Made by a program: the position numbers and the translations under genes
The notes under the pieces: generated by a model
Seen by the model: the letters and a program-made list of their open reading frames with translations, nothing else
Told to the model about the DNA's origin: nothing
Databases searched by the model: none
Shown: positions 42,611-54,859 of the stretch, in pieces
How positions within the stretch are numbered: the stretch's first letter is position 1
Layout: each line of letters opens with the position of its first letter
From: Paraphaeosphaeria minitans
Lineage: Eukaryota; Ascomycota; Dothideomycetes; Pleosporales; Didymosphaeriaceae
Assembly (NCBI GenBank): GCA_015832175.1
Contig: WJXW01000002.1
Span: 248,001-312,000 of the forward strand
DNA length: 64,000 bases
Reading direction: 5' to 3'

Positions 42611-45078
42611 CTAAAAGTTCATCCCATTGAACGGTACATCGCTGTTCATGGTTCCGCTCTGGGGCATCCACCCCCCATAGTTATCGTTAATGTCGTCCCA
42701 CAGGTACAAATCACCGTTCTGGAAGGCCGCCGAGAAGTCGGTCATGTCCGGACCTGTAAACAACGGGTCATTAAGCCCTGGCGTCTGCATCCCACTGGTG
42801 GCAGGGAATCGAAATGCGGGAAGTTGCCAGTTCCCCACAGGAAGCTGTGCGCCGCCAAGAACGAAATCAAGGCCCTGGGTTCGAGGTATTTGGGGCTGTT
42901 CTGGGAGCGTCGAGGATGTGGTGAGGGGGCTTGGTGTCGGAAGCTGTTGCGCTTGAGATGAGTAGGCCGGCGGTGGCAAGATATCAGATGACGTGCTAGA
43001 TGTATTTGCATTGATCATGGCTCGGGCTTTGTTGCTGCGCTTCAGGTGTCCACCGTTGCGTCTCCACGCTTGGTGTTCATCGTGCCATGTTTTGAGTTTC
43101 GCCTTCATGACGAGCCGCCAGTGGCCTGGAATCTTGCACTTCTGTGGGCCTTCGGCTTCTTCTGTTATCCTGATTACCTCGTCGAGGTAGTAATCAATTT
43201 TGAGGCTTCGAGAGTCGATGACTTCACCCATGCCTTCGGCGTCTGTTCCGACGGCATAGTCAGCCTTTAAAAGTGCAACGAGAGCGAAACAAGCGCGAAC
43301 AAAGTTGACACCTGCGGCCCTTTGCAGCTTCGATATCGACATTTGGAGGAAGCAGTCAAGAATGGAATGCGCGGCGCTGATACACATGATGGTCGCGTTA
43401 ATTTGCAGTGAGGACCGGGATAGAAGGCTCTCCGGTTGAATACAGGCGTCCTCGTCTAGGGCTGGAAGAGTCATGTGTCGATTCCGGAACTCTGGCGCAT
43501 CGTATTCTGTGGGCAATTAGGCCTTTGTGATGCAATTGTTATTCAGACGATGCAATACTTACTACCTCCATCCATAGCAAACTCCCACATCGACATCATG
43601 TTCTGGTGATATTCCATCAATAGAGTCACTGGTTGGTGGTTAGGTTGTTCGGTAGAGTAAAACGGAGAGCTACATACTCGTCATAACTTCGTCCGGCACA
43701 GCCTTTTTCCACTCCTGCATCCGCCGCTCGAACATTTTCAAGATGGCTTGCAAGCGCAACTCCGATAAAGTAAAGCTGGTAGAGGCATCGTCAAAGCCAA
43801 AGGCTGTGTAAGCTTCGTCGGCAATGCGCTGCAATCTGAGCCACGCAATCAAGGTCTTGTCCTGATTCTTTGGACTTTTGAGAAGTAGAGCTTCGCACTC
43901 GCCCATCCAGGCATTGAAGAGCAGAATATTCGGTCTTCGAAACCGCATCGACAAACTACGTAATGGTTAGACGGACGCTAATGGATGAGGGCGTGCAAAG
44001 GGTGCAAAGGAACGATGACTGACCCGGCTATAATGGTATACAACGAAAGAATAGTTCGACAGTGTTCCAAAAGCTCATCGGCAGAAGAGATACGCTGTAG
44101 TGATCTGATTGCTCGCTTCGGTAGCTGCTCGTGTGTCCTTGGTTTGGAGGCCAATCCCAGCTCCAGTGCCATGCTGGCCGCTAGATTCGTGTATTGATAG
44201 ATTTGCATCTGGCCAGGGTTGTTCGGAGGTGTGTAGTAAGCAACAGATACGAAGAGCGCTTGAACGTGTTGTAACGATTTCTCTCCATTCACGAACAGTG
44301 ACCTTGCGTAGAAATAGACTAGCTCTTCATGTAGCTTACTAGACAGAGCAGATCCCAAACTCTGACTCGCTGCAGCCATGACTGCGTGAAAAAGAGCCGG
44401 CTTCTTGGACCTGAGGTCATCTACTGTTACTTCGTTTGAAATCGTGATCCCGGGGTAGTCTTTGAAGAGCTCTTCCCGGTAAAGTTTGAGAAGCTTCTCT
44501 GCCAATTCTATTGAAACCACACCACGGTCAATAATGTCGTTGTCAGTCGTCAATAAGTCGTGCCTCGTCTCGCTTCTTGCAATGTTCGGTCGTGGTGGCC
44601 ATGGATCGTTGGGTTTGAGCGACTCTTTGGCGATCGAACTGTCTTGACTTTGCGAATAACTTGAGGACTTTCTTTCTGGAGACTCTGTGGGCTCAGGCTC
44701 GTCATCATCCATGGAGTCGTCCTGGTCGTCTTCTTCGACAGGCGAAAATGTTGAATTCGGTTTCACCAGAGCAGTGACTAGACAACAGTCAACGAAACTG
44801 TAAAACGTAAAACCGCATTGGACGCCAAACCACTTACGATGCTTGAGTTCCTTCTCCAGCTCTGCGATGCGTACATCGGTTCTCTTCCGTTGTCGCCGTT
44901 TCGCTGGAGGCGCGAAGACACACTGACGCCCCGCTTTTGCGCATCGCTCACATTGTGACAATGATAAGTTTGGGTTGACTAAGCACCGCACCTTCGAAAC
45001 TCGACAAGCTTCGCATGCTCGGTTCAGTTGTGTTTCGCCGCTTTTCTTCACCCCTGCATCCGTCGGAGTTGGCGACAT
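42611..45078 (-). CDS. Zn2Cys6 fungal transcription factor
   Basis: Binuclear zinc cluster regulator, likely nuclear. Five exons on the minus strand, 44838-45078, 44024-44777, 43678-43955, 43563-43628 and 42611-43506, give 744 residues; all phases match. The DNA-binding cluster is CEACRVSKVRCLVNPNLS then QCERCAKAGRQCVF, followed by a basic linker (AKRRQRKRTDVR) and the start of a coiled coil (IAELEKELKH). An acidic stretch (EEDDQDDSMDDDEPE) follows. The middle homology region has LYREELFKDYPGITI, KPALFHAVMAAASQSLGSAL and the characteristic NLAASMALELGLASKPR. The C-terminal 150 residues are Asn/Ser/Pro-rich. A second ATG at 45099 would add seven residues. The first zinc-cluster loop is longer than the usual six residues. 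Target genes unknown. Confidence 0.9.
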
Positions 45079-46917
45079 AACTCTGATCTCGCCGATCAAG
45101 CAGGCCTCCAGAGGCGCTGGAAGGATTGCAAAGTGTGCGACCAGCTACTCGCTTGCATGGACGCGAACAGCTGGTCGACACTGGGAGCGATAACTTGGCT
45201 CTCTCGGTAAAGCGCTTCCCCGCGACTTATGGACAATAATGCCCTGGTGGTAGATGTAATCAGAACTTTTCCTAACCGGTTGGTCGTGTGAAGCTACGAA
45301 CAGTGGGATCGTGAGGCCAGCTGGGTGTTGTAAGCAAAGCGAACAAGACCTTTCCAAATCGTGGTGGGTTGATAATAGAAGTTACTCGTGCCACGACGAG
45401 GCTATCTGGGCGCGTTGGGCTGGGTGCAGTTAATTGTTGCTGCCTTCGAGATGCAGTGCTGACTCCACACTGAAGATGTTTCCGGGACTTGCACTATACC
45501 TATAAGGCTTAGCGCTGCATAGCGTTTTGCTGACAAAAGATGCACGTTGTGCATCTGGCGCATTGTGTTGTTAACGCCGCAGCCTTCAATTGCGAGCTCC
45601 GGTTGTCTTTCTTGTCTTCTAGCACCTCTTGTAAACGTGCTCGGGTGCACGCAGCATGCCCTGCGTCCTAGGAGTCGCCAAAAGAAAATTCGTATCGTGG
45701 GCATTCCAAGTGTGCCGCAAAAGCGCACATAAATCGCGGCGGTCCGATTCGGGTCTTGTGGCTTATGGCAAGAGACGGAAACTTCGGTGTGATTCGTCGA
45801 GAACTTGTGGCTCTCTTATTGTTGATGACATCATGAGTTGACCCTCTCAGATAGGGACCTGGAAGATGTGGCCTCGGGGTCCGGAATTCACCTGACGCTT
45901 TTGTTGAAAGTAAAGTAGAGAGTATGAGTAATGGATTAATCTATCTAGTGGGTGACGTATATATCAATAGAGGACTAGCTCCTTCCATGGGTGTTAGGCA
46001 CCTTCCATGGGCGCTAGGCACCTTCCGGCTGCACCGGAGGTTCCTTCAACAGCTTTCCCAGGGGCATTTGCTTAGGTATAGGTACCTAGTATTGCAAGTA
46101 CATACGAGCAGCGCAGCTTACAACTTACAATCGACACGAGCAAGAAATACCCGCGATATGTCTCTCTAAATATGCGATGCATTGGTTCCAAGAGGATAGT
46201 CGTCTTGATCAACATAAAGGTCAGATTGTGTGGCAGTCGCTGCAGTACCATTTGACTATCATCTTACGGGACACATCATCATGAAGTAGGGACGATGCGG
46301 TGGCTCGTGGCCCTTGACAGTACGTGATGAGTTCCGATTGACAATCTTTCCTTCCATGTATACTTCGCTGAGAGCGATGGTATCTATCGGGTGCGTGGAG
46401 CTACGACTAGGTACAAGGTCTACATTTACACGACTGTTATTGATCATATACTCCAATGAGATAAGCTGACCGTGTCATAGTTCATCGCTAGCTCGCGTAA
46501 CGTCGGATCAATCGCTCGAGTATGCTTAATTTATTCCACGTGTGCTGCAGACTTTACATGCAGATCTAAGCACATTTTTCCATATACGAGCGCCGTCAGT
46601 GATGACGCAAAAGGTACGAGTGCGAGGTCAACATCTGAAATGGTACGCGTGCTGCAGGGACACGCGAAGAGGAAGGGATACTGAAAGGGGTGCTGGGTAA
46701 GACGTATCCTCTTCGCCGAACGTTCACCCAGCAGGCACGATTCGAGTGCGGATGAATATACGCGCCGCAGCAACTGTGCTGCCAACAGAACTATCAAATC
46801 AAAGACCCCAGTATGCAACGACTTGTATACGCAGTTCGTCGCCCTGGAATATCCCCAGGAGCCCTCGCTTGGCTCACGAAACATGCTGAACGATTCCGCC
46901 GCCAGTGGAGCATCACC
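45079..46917. other. Gene-poor region, 1.8 kb
   Basis: No supported gene; relatively AT-rich. It includes the Zn2Cys6 gene's promoter at the left. A short direct repeat (CCTTCCATGGG...TAGGCA) occurs twice at about 45981-46023. Open frames are short and lack domains. Confidence 0.45.
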
Positions 46918-47805
46918 TCACACATCTCCCTTGGCAGCATCATCCGAATCATCCCCCCAAGCAGCATTGTACCAATCCGGACCTGCCCCCGCTGCATCGC
47001 CAGGACCTGCTTCTCCTGCATCGCCAGCACCATCAGCGCCCTCCAGATCCGCTACAGCGCTCGTCACAGACCCACCCACACCAACACTCCCCACCCGCTC
47101 CAAACTTCGCCCCTGCCCATCCATCCTCCCACCCACCAGCGCTCCAGGACATCTCTCTCGCAGATGCTCCAAGTACCCCGCCACCTCGGGCGAAGCGCGG
47201 TAGGGTCGAGCATCCGACACAGTACTGCGCTGCAAGTAGTCGACCACACGCAGCGACTCCAGGAGGATATCGTTGACCAAGGCAGGATGCCGACACACGT
47301 TCCGCAGCGGGGGAAAGTGCGCCGGAGCTGCATCATCCTCGGAGGCGATGCAACGGTCTGGCGAGTTCTCCGAGGAGCGCGCTGCGTGGGCGGCGGTGGC
47401 GTCGAGCACGGTCCGGTCCTCGTGCGGGCTGGAGATGGCAAGAGGGTTGGTTCGTCGAGCCGGGCGTGGAGGACTCGTCGTCGGGCGCTTCGCGGGCGTG
47501 CGGGCTGGGGGGGAGTAGTGGTCGATGTTGGCGGTGCTACGCGTCCGGGTCCGGGTCCGGGTTGAGTTCTTCGTGTGTTGGTGTCGCTTTGCGGTATCCC
47601 ATGTGACGTCCCGCTCCCGCTCTCGCTCTCGCTCACGGTCCCTCGAGTGCGCACGTCGTCGGGGGGGAGACGAGGAGCGGGCGCGGGTACGCTCTCGCCT
47701 GCGGTCAGCGCCGGAATCACGACGAGTGTTTCTGGAGCCGGAGGGGAGAGGGGGCGCGTCGCGAAGGCTGCGCCTGCGGGGAGCGTTGGTCCGGTTGTCC
47801 ACCAT
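46918..47805 (-). CDS. Hypothetical Arg/Ser-rich protein
   Basis: Single open frame of 295 residues from MVDNRTNAPRRR; an in-frame ATG lies 36 codons upstream. I do not recognise the family. The first 95 residues are strongly basic with an RD/RE repeat (RDRERERERERD), encoded by a CGCTCT-like microsatellite, and resemble the RS/RE tails of splicing factors. Residues 95-180 are Thr/Arg/Pro-rich. The one segment that looks folded is ALVNDILLESLRVVDYLQ with PEVAGYLEHLRERCPG. The C-terminus is Gly/Ala/Asp-rich. Composition suggests a nuclear RNA-related protein, but that is only inference. No intron is required. Confidence 0.5.
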   Translation of the reverse strand: MVDNRTNAPRRRSLRDAPPLPSGSRNTRRDSGADRRRERTRARSSSPPRRRAHSRDRERERERERDVTWDTAKRHQHTKNSTRTRTRTRSTANIDHYSPPARTPAKRPTTSPPRPARRTNPLAISSPHEDRTVLDATAAHAARSSENSPDRCIASEDDAAPAHFPPLRNVCRHPALVNDILLESLRVVDYLQRSTVSDARPYRASPEVAGYLEHLRERCPGALVGGRMDGQGRSLERVGSVGVGGSVTSAVADLEGADGAGDAGEAGPGDAAGAGPDWYNAAWGDDSDDAAKGDV

Positions 47806-48771
47806 GGCTGTTGGCGGGGAGTGTCTGAAAGATGGATCGAGTTGAGGTGGAAGTGGTTTGCGTGCGCGTTGTTTTGGGAGAATGCAAACGGACGCGTACC
47901 GTAAAGCCAACACCCGTCAATCTCTGCAAGTGAACCCGTGCTTATGCGCAATCTTGCGTCTCTTGACTGTAGTGAAAGATATTTACGTAGTGCTACCTTA
48001 TGAACGACGCTCTCAAAGAACGCAGGGTCGCCATGCCACGGAGACTTTAGTGTCCACTATAGAAGTACGTCATGTATAGCACGTACAAGCCCATGTTGTG
48101 TTTCTCAACGTGGAAGTAGTACTCTCGCACAGCACCCATAAAGAGCGAAACAAAGCGACAGATGCGAATTCTACGTGGCGAGTCCGGACAGGAGACATGT
48201 TAGGTAGGCAGGAACCGAGTAGATGATAGTCTATTCATGACATTGGGTAGGTACGTAGACGAGCGGTATAATTTTCATCACCAACGTCAGTCCAAGATTA
48301 CGAGCAAATTCTCTCGAGCCAAAAAGTCCACCGCTGCAAGAAAATTGCAGATACTAGCATGTCTCTACAACTGGAGAGCGATATTGCACTGGCCTCTGTT
48401 TGCATGTCCATCTTTACGTGAAACAGGATAGGCGTTTGAACCGCTGTGTGGTTCAGTGTTTCAGAGTCATTGAGCATCAATCCAAAAACCCATCAAAGCT
48501 CTCAAGAAAAAAAAAAAATTGGCAGCAACAGTCGTTGCTTTGCAGACCCGTGTACTCGGCATCACCAGTGCAGGATTAACGTTGACCATAGATCAGTCTT
48601 CCGCATCTAAGCCGCTGAACGGTGTCGACGTTACATCTCGTACATCACCCTCCACGGCAACGCCGCCTGCATGTGCCGCCTGCATGTGCCATACTATGCA
48701 CACCACGCGCTATGCAAAAATCCACGGCCCTCCACACAAGTTTTAAACCCAGCACCGCAAGCACGATGCCC
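47806..48771. other. Intergenic region, 966 bases
   Basis: Holds the promoter of the Arg-rich gene and the 3' flank of the glutamate-cysteine ligase gene. I see no gene; an A-run sits near 48507-48519. Confidence 0.4.
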
Positions 48772-51051
48772 TCAGCGCCTCTTGCCGAGCATCTCCTTCC
48801 CCAGCCCGTCTCTACCCTCCTCTCTCGTAATCTGCTCCGTGGCCTTGATGAGATCATACGTAATCTCATCGCCGACCACACTGTCCTTCTCGTACTTTGG
48901 ATGCGTCTGCACAAAATGCCGTATCCACTTCGCCGCAGTCCAGTACGTCCCGTCCGCGCGTTTGCGGATCAGATCTAGGTACCGCGCGAGGTCGCAGCGC
49001 GTCTCGACATCTACGTTCATGCTGTCGAGGTAGCTTTCCACCAGCGGGATCAGCCCGGGGAAACAGTCTTTGCCGTCGGCGGACTGTTGTCCATTGATGA
49101 CCTCGTTGATGGTCATCAGCTCGTATTCGTCTTCCACGGGGCCGACGGGCGTCGGCGGCCTGCTGCCTTCGGCGGGAGTGGACGTGCCGGTTGAGTGCGA
49201 ATGCGAACCGAAGGGGTGCTTGCGGAACCAGAACTTCTCTGCGGATAGCGCATCACGCTTGTGAGCGGTCTCCATGTTCTCGGATACCCGCTGAATGGGC
49301 AGGTAGAAGTTTAGGTTGAAGCTTAGAATTGCTCGCGTGATGAGGACGATGAAGATGCTGAACGCGGCGTTTTCGAAGTCGGTTATTTGGATCTCCATCG
49401 GGCGGAATTCGACGCGCCATCCCATGTCGGTGCCCGGTGGCGGAGGCTTGAATCGCATGTGCTGCCAGTTGGTGGATTGAAGGTTCTCGAAATGGTCAGC
49501 CTTGGAGAGGTCCAGCGTCTCGAGATCTTCGGCGAAGACCACGATCGGGTCACGGATGAACAGATGCGCAAAGTGAGTAGCAAGAAGATCGTCCATGCCA
49601 CCTTCGACCAGGCGCTGCTTGATATCCTCATCAACAACAAGGCCAGGGTCAAGATATTCGCGCCGTAGACGTGGGTCCTGTGATATGTACGTTGAGTTGG
49701 AGGCATAGCGAGACTTGGGCAGACGCCATCTGTCGTTCTGGAGAGGCTGTTCTATAGTCAGAGTCGCGCTCGGCATAAAGCAATCTGTGTTTACCTTCTC
49801 TCCGAGTTCTTCAGGGGTTCGATCATCCACTGCTCTGCTGATCTGATTCCACCGAACATCAGTGTCGGCAAGGAAACCCTTGTAGATTGGTGTCGCAGCC
49901 GTCAACGCGAGCAATATAGGACCAAGAGGGCTGAGTTGATCGTACATGGTACGGCCTTCCTGGATGTTTTTGGCCTGGAACGTTATCTGCAAGCAACAAC
50001 TTCCCATACCAAAGGCCATGGCATCCATATAGATGTGGTTGTCTTTGGCGGCACCATTGCGAACATCATCATCCTCTGGCCACTGGTGAAGATCATAGTT
50101 CACAGTAGGATCCTTGAACGGCCACTGCGTCTTCTCATCTCTAAAAACGGGCACATTGATCTCGACTTTCCTGCCTCTTCGCCAGCGGATGTTGGCTGCC
50201 AAGGTCGGAAAGCGGATGTGCGGGTTAGCGATCTCATCGGGCACATACTGAGATCGAAGCTTCGGGCCGGAAGCAGGGTATGTCGGGGCGATGCAGTCAG
50301 GCGAACCAAGCCGTGGGAAGGTGGTTAGTGTGATCGGATACTCAGTCGCTTCCATGTGGTCCTTGGCTATCGTCCGTCTGCAGCGGGATCAGTGCTGTTT
50401 AGAGGCACGATAAGCGGGCTCAACGTTACCTCCACTTCATGTTAGGCTCAACGTCTAGAAGGTCTTTGAAGCCGATACCCCATGGCTTTCCAGGGGTGGC
50501 TTCCAGCATGAAGCGTCCGAACTCGGGATGGAAGACAGGGGCGGTCTCGCCCACCCTTGCGATGTCAATGATCCGAGCGACGTTGGCGGCAGATGATTCT
50601 CACTTGACCGAGCCTCTCTGCACTTCAGGCACGCCGCCGCCATGTTGCAGTAGCTTTTCGTCGTTTGCTAGCGCTGCCAGGATGTCAGCCTGTCGCAGCG
50701 ACAGGCGGACCTTGCGATTCTGGTCATCGTAGCACACGACGAGATATTCGATCTGGTGATTTCATCAGTCACAACTCGTGCTACTGATGGAGCAGACGGC
50801 ACCTCGTCGCCCCAGAGCAGTGCTGCCCTTTCTTTGCCCTTGGCGTTTCCCCAAATAGCTAGGAGTTGCTGGACACGTCAACGCATTGCTCCACTTCTGC
50901 GACTTGCGGCAGACCTACTTCGATACCCCAAGAACGGACTTTGCTGGCGACCTTTTTGGCCTCTGGCCATTCCAGCGGGGTTCCCAAAGCGCTTGCGTGC
51001 CGTTAGCTGGCATGATCAATGCGGTGGTACACGGTCTCACAGCAGCCCCAT
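48772..51051 (-). CDS. gsh1: Glutamate-cysteine ligase, catalytic subunit
   Basis: First and rate-limiting enzyme of glutathione synthesis, joining Glu and Cys with ATP; cytosolic. Six exons on the minus strand, 51041-51051, 50919-50991, 50803-50868, 50604-50752, 50430-50555 and 48772-50377, give 676 residues with all phases matching. The first coding exon has only 11 nt (ATG GGG CTG CT) and yields MGLLALGTPLEWPEAKK, the eukaryotic consensus start. Conserved pieces include LLWGDEIEYLVV (substrate Glu), HPEFGRFMLEATPGKPWG, YPITLTTFPRLGSPDCIAP, DAMAFGMGSCCLQITFQA, GPILLALTAATPIYKGFLA and WRVEFRPMEIQITDFENAAF. A frame-preserving low-complexity insertion (SHSHSTGTSTPAEGSRPPTP) lies between WFRKHPFG and YELMTINEVI. 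The C-terminus lacks obvious targeting signals. Confidence 0.95.
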
Positions 51052-51619
51052 TCCTGAACAGCGTTCGTGAAGAAGGGTGAGGTCTCGTCCAGTCCACGGC
51101 CGCCGCCGATCTGGTCTGCGAGTGGCGGGCTGTTCCCTAGGATCTTGAGGAAAACTCGGGGAGTACTGCAGAAATCTAAGTTTAGCGGGGTACCTGGACG
51201 CGCGAGGCTGCAAGAGCGGAGCTGCAGAAGGGCTGCGGAGGAGCAATCAGATGCCGCGCCCTGGTGATGGATGTGATGAGGAAATGCAAAAGCCCAGTTG
51301 CTGTAGGAGTCGACGCCGACATGGGGGGAAGGATGAGTGAAGGGTGTGGATTAGTAATGGATGGTGAGGATCAGATGCACCAGTTAGAATAGACTAGCGG
51401 CGGAACGACGAGACCGACTAGACCGACTAGCCCGTCTAACCCCTTCGAGGCAGGCCGGTCCCGCTCGCGCTTTCCGCTTTCGCTGCATGTAAGCGAGGGC
51501 GCCCCGCGTCACGCGTGTCGGAAGCCCGACGAGGTTTCCTCTCAGCTCCTCCAGACGACGCCGGTGATCACTGACAGCACCTCGGACCAGCAGCAGTGCA
51601 TGGCTGTACAGCAGATTTG

Positions 51620-51686
51620 CAGATTCAGATCCAGATCCAGATCCAGATCCAGATTCAGATTCAGATTCAGATTCAGATCCATTCAG
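51620..51686 (+). repeat. Hexanucleotide (AGATCC/AGATTC)n
   Basis: About 11 units; AGATCC copies in the middle and AGATTC at both ends. A minus-strand frame reads Glu-Ser-Gly-Ser repeats but is not a gene. Confidence 0.95.
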
Positions 51687-51954
51687 CAGAGTCGCTTGAG
51701 CCTGCCCCGTGTCACGCTCGCTTCTCCACGTGCGCTCCTCTCCGACTACATCTGTACACGACCCTCGCTGCGAATGGCAAGAGAAGCGCCCGTTGCGATG
51801 GCGGCTGCATGTCCGTCGTTGCAGCCCTCTCCGGTTGGCCTCGCGGACCATGTGTACGTCCCGCAAGCGATGACAGCTGCAGGGCCATGGTGCCTCGAAT
51901 AGAAGACATCTCGCTGTGGGCTTGGCCATCGTGCTTTGGACCCCGCGACCCTCA

Positions 51955-52100
51955 TGTTGGACCCCCCGACGCTCACACTGGACCCCCGACGCTCACACTG
52001 GACCCCCGACGCTCACACTGGACCTCCCGACGCTCACACTGGACCCCCCGACGCTCACACTGGACCCCCGGACGCTCACACTGGACCCCCCGATGCTCAT
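51955..52100 (+). repeat. 20-22-bp minisatellite (CCCGACGCTCACACTGGACC)
   Basis: About seven units differing mainly in the number of C residues (4-6), so length varies by one or two bases. Confidence 0.95.
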
Positions 52101-52487
52101 ATGTTGGCCTTGGAGTCATACAGAACCATTGTGGAGCGCAGTCGTCACGATGGGCGCTATCGGACGCTGCCATGCGTGGGTCGCACTGCAGCCCATCTGG
52201 GGTGCTACGTTGCGCCATCATCTGAGGAGCAGTGCAACGGCGACATTCTCTAGTATCGCAAATATCACGTAGAAGGACTGCCAAGGGAGCCTTGTATTAC
52301 GAAGACCCACGTGAGCTCCTTATCCCCGGGGCCCTTCCACCCCGGCAACCTGCAGCATACCCACCGTAGCCCACGAAAACAACCACCCCGTGGAAATCTT
52401 CTTTTGCGGGACGCCCCTTTCCACTGATTTTTCCGGGCCGCTCCCGCCATAGGGAGCGTGCTGTAGAAGCGAGTACGGAGTGTTGAT

Positions 52488-52517
52488 GCAGGGCAGGGCA
52501 GGGCAGGGCAGGGCAGA
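52488..52517 (+). repeat. (GGGCA)n pentanucleotide
   Basis: Six GCAGG units in a row. Confidence 0.9.
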
Positions 52518-53372
52518 CCCTTTTCCTTGCCTTTGATCAAGCCAAAAAAGGGTATTGGCAGAGTCACTGACGCGATAACAAGCAGGACACACACGAGCGA
52601 GACTCACGACCGAAAATCAATCACGGAACACGATGCCATGGTAGATGGCATGTGTGCCTTTGTGACAACGCAGCACGATGGACTCGTAGCACGTTGATAT
52701 ATCCTTCCCCCCTCAGATGCGGGTCCACTGTGGTGGGAGTCCACGACGTGCTTTTCGATACATGGCCGCGCACAGAGCGGTACGGCATCTGCCCCGGCCC
52801 TCTGTACGTCGATGGGCTGGGGTGGTGTCTCGGGCGATGAAGACATGCACCCCGTGCCTTTCCCCCCTACCTACCTACCTCCCTACCTTCCTTTATTCCT
52901 TCGATCCAGCTCATCACCACCATGGTTCCCTTCCTTTCCTTCCCTCCCGGATGACACGTCCCACACGCCGGCGAACCCGAACCCACACCCAGACCCTGAC
53001 CCCGACCCCGACCCTAAAACTCCCTACCGCCGCCTCGCCCCAGTGCGCCATCCATCTACATCTCCAGGACCTAGGCCATCCCCGTCGATCCGAGCGCGCT
53101 GCTGTGCACCGCTCCACAGCATCGCACAGCACAGCATCGCACGGCATCGCACACCGCAGCGCTGCGCAAATGCGGAAGGGAGAAGCGAACCCCGTGCTAC
53201 GAGAAAATCCCAACCGTGTGGCTCGGTCGCCGTCTACCACCTCGGGGCCACCACCTCTGCTCTACTCTCCGGAGGAAGAGGAGGAGGAGGAGGAGGCGGA
53301 TGAGTAAGCAAGGAAAGGCGGGACGGCGAGGGTGCTTGAGTCGTAGGTTCGGATGTGGCGAGTCTAGGTAGC

Positions 53373-53430
53373 GGACGGGGACGGGGACGGGGACGGGGAG
53401 GGGAGGGGAGGGGAGGGGAGGGGAGGGGAC
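53373..53430 (+). repeat. G-rich (GGGGAC)n then (GGGGA)n tract
   Basis: Four GGGGAC units pass into seven GGGGA units, giving more than ten consecutive G4 runs separated by 1-2 bases. Confidence 0.95.
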
Positions 53431-53922
53431 GAGATGGCAACGTGTGTGTGCATCGACATCACATCACCTCCGATCTCCAGTGCAGATGCTTCGCTCCAGA
53501 CATCGCCACCGCGCGCGACCCCCATCCCCACGCCGGGACACGTCGTCCGCTTTCCTGACTTCAGACCCCCTACTCTCCGCCATGCCAATTGCCCCCACCG
53601 ACCGACGCGGATGGAAAAACTCCTTTCTCCCTGGACTCCCCATGCCTTGGCAAGCCCATCCACGTGCACGTGCACAGTGCCTCACCCACTCACCTCCCCA
53701 CGGGGGGGACGTGTGCGTTCCTCGAGCCTTTCGCACATCGCACATCGCACATCACGCAAACCCAGCGTAGCCCGCACGCCAGACCCTCTCCCCCTCCCCC
53801 GCCTTTCTCTCAGAGGCAGGCCCTGTCGAGTCAGTAGATTGAGTCGGCAAGCCTGGGAAGCAAGAGCAGCTGGGGTGTAGTGTAGTGTAGTGTAATTCAG
53901 GAGCCGGGGGCTCTGTTCATTC

Positions 53923-53939
53923 GTCTCTCTCTCTCTCTC

Positions 53940-53973
<34 letters not shown>
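53923..53973 (+). repeat. (CT)n microsatellite
   Basis: About 50 bases of CT with a single CCC interruption. Confidence 0.95.
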
Positions 53974-54859
53974 GTCTCGTCTCGCGCTGCGCTGCACTAC
54001 ACTGCGCTGCACTGCACTGATGAACCATCTTCCTTTCCATTCCTTTCCTTTTCTTTCTTCCCCCCTCCTTCCCACAGCCGCACACCATCACCTGACTACT
54101 CTTGATCCCTCCCACGCGCTTCCAGCGAGAGTGTGGAGCGTGCTAGTTCGCCCACCCCCACAACAATGGATGGATACGAACCCAATCCAAACCCCAAAAT
54201 CCAAGAAGGGGTAAAACGCCGTGAACCCAGGAACCCAGGAACGCGGGGCAAAGGACAAGGGACAAGGGGGGGGCAGCCTAAAAGCCGACCCGGTATCTGA
54301 GATGCAAAGAAATGCTGGTATGCTAACGCCACACCGAAAAAGAAAAAAAAAACCCGAAGTCCAAAACCAAGTCCAAAACCAAGTCCAAAACCGAAATCCC
54401 CAAACGAAAAACCAAACCAAGAAAAACCGACGACGAGGATGATGATTAAATGTACACAGGACGAAGCGATGGATGACGCGGTGGAAGAAATGTACAGCCC
54501 GTAAATGCAAGAACATGCTGTGCGCAAACGCCAGGGCTCCTTTTCCGGTGCGTGTGTGTCGTGTGTGCGTGTGGGAGGGTGGGTGAGTGCCCAACTAAAA
54601 AGCCGATGCGTGAGGTGGAAATACGCAATGCCAGGATCCGGTGGGAAACAAGTAGGTGTATATGGATATGGCCTAGACGATGCTAGGGCGACTCTGGTGA
54701 AATGACTTTTCGTGGTGGTAGTGCTTGGTGGTGGTGGTGGTGATGGCGGCGGCGGTGGTGATGGTGATGGCGGCGGCCGGCGCGCCGCGTCGAAAACAAG
54801 TGGTGTGCCGAATCGGCCAGGGCGTGGACTCGGAGGCTCGCAAGTGATGCCGGTAGACT

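Larger units (their letters stand above)
51052..54859. other. 3.8-kb gene-free repeat-rich region
   Basis: No gene supported between gsh1 and nsdD. The sequence is dominated by simple repeats listed separately (51620-51686, 51955-52100, 52488-52517, 53373-53430, 53923-53973). Open frames here are repeat translations or short random frames. The gsh1 promoter must lie at the left end and the nsdD 3' flank at the right. Confidence 0.6.

Noticed and set aside
44024..45099. Frame continuing past the intron in the Zn2Cys6 gene as a complete protein
   Set aside because: It reads through two consensus introns (44778-44837 and 43956-44023) and loses the downstream conserved regulator region.
51384..51929. 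181-codon minus-strand frame with Glu-Ser-Gly repeats
   Set aside because: The repeat is just the AGATCC microsatellite read in one frame; no conserved sequence on either side.
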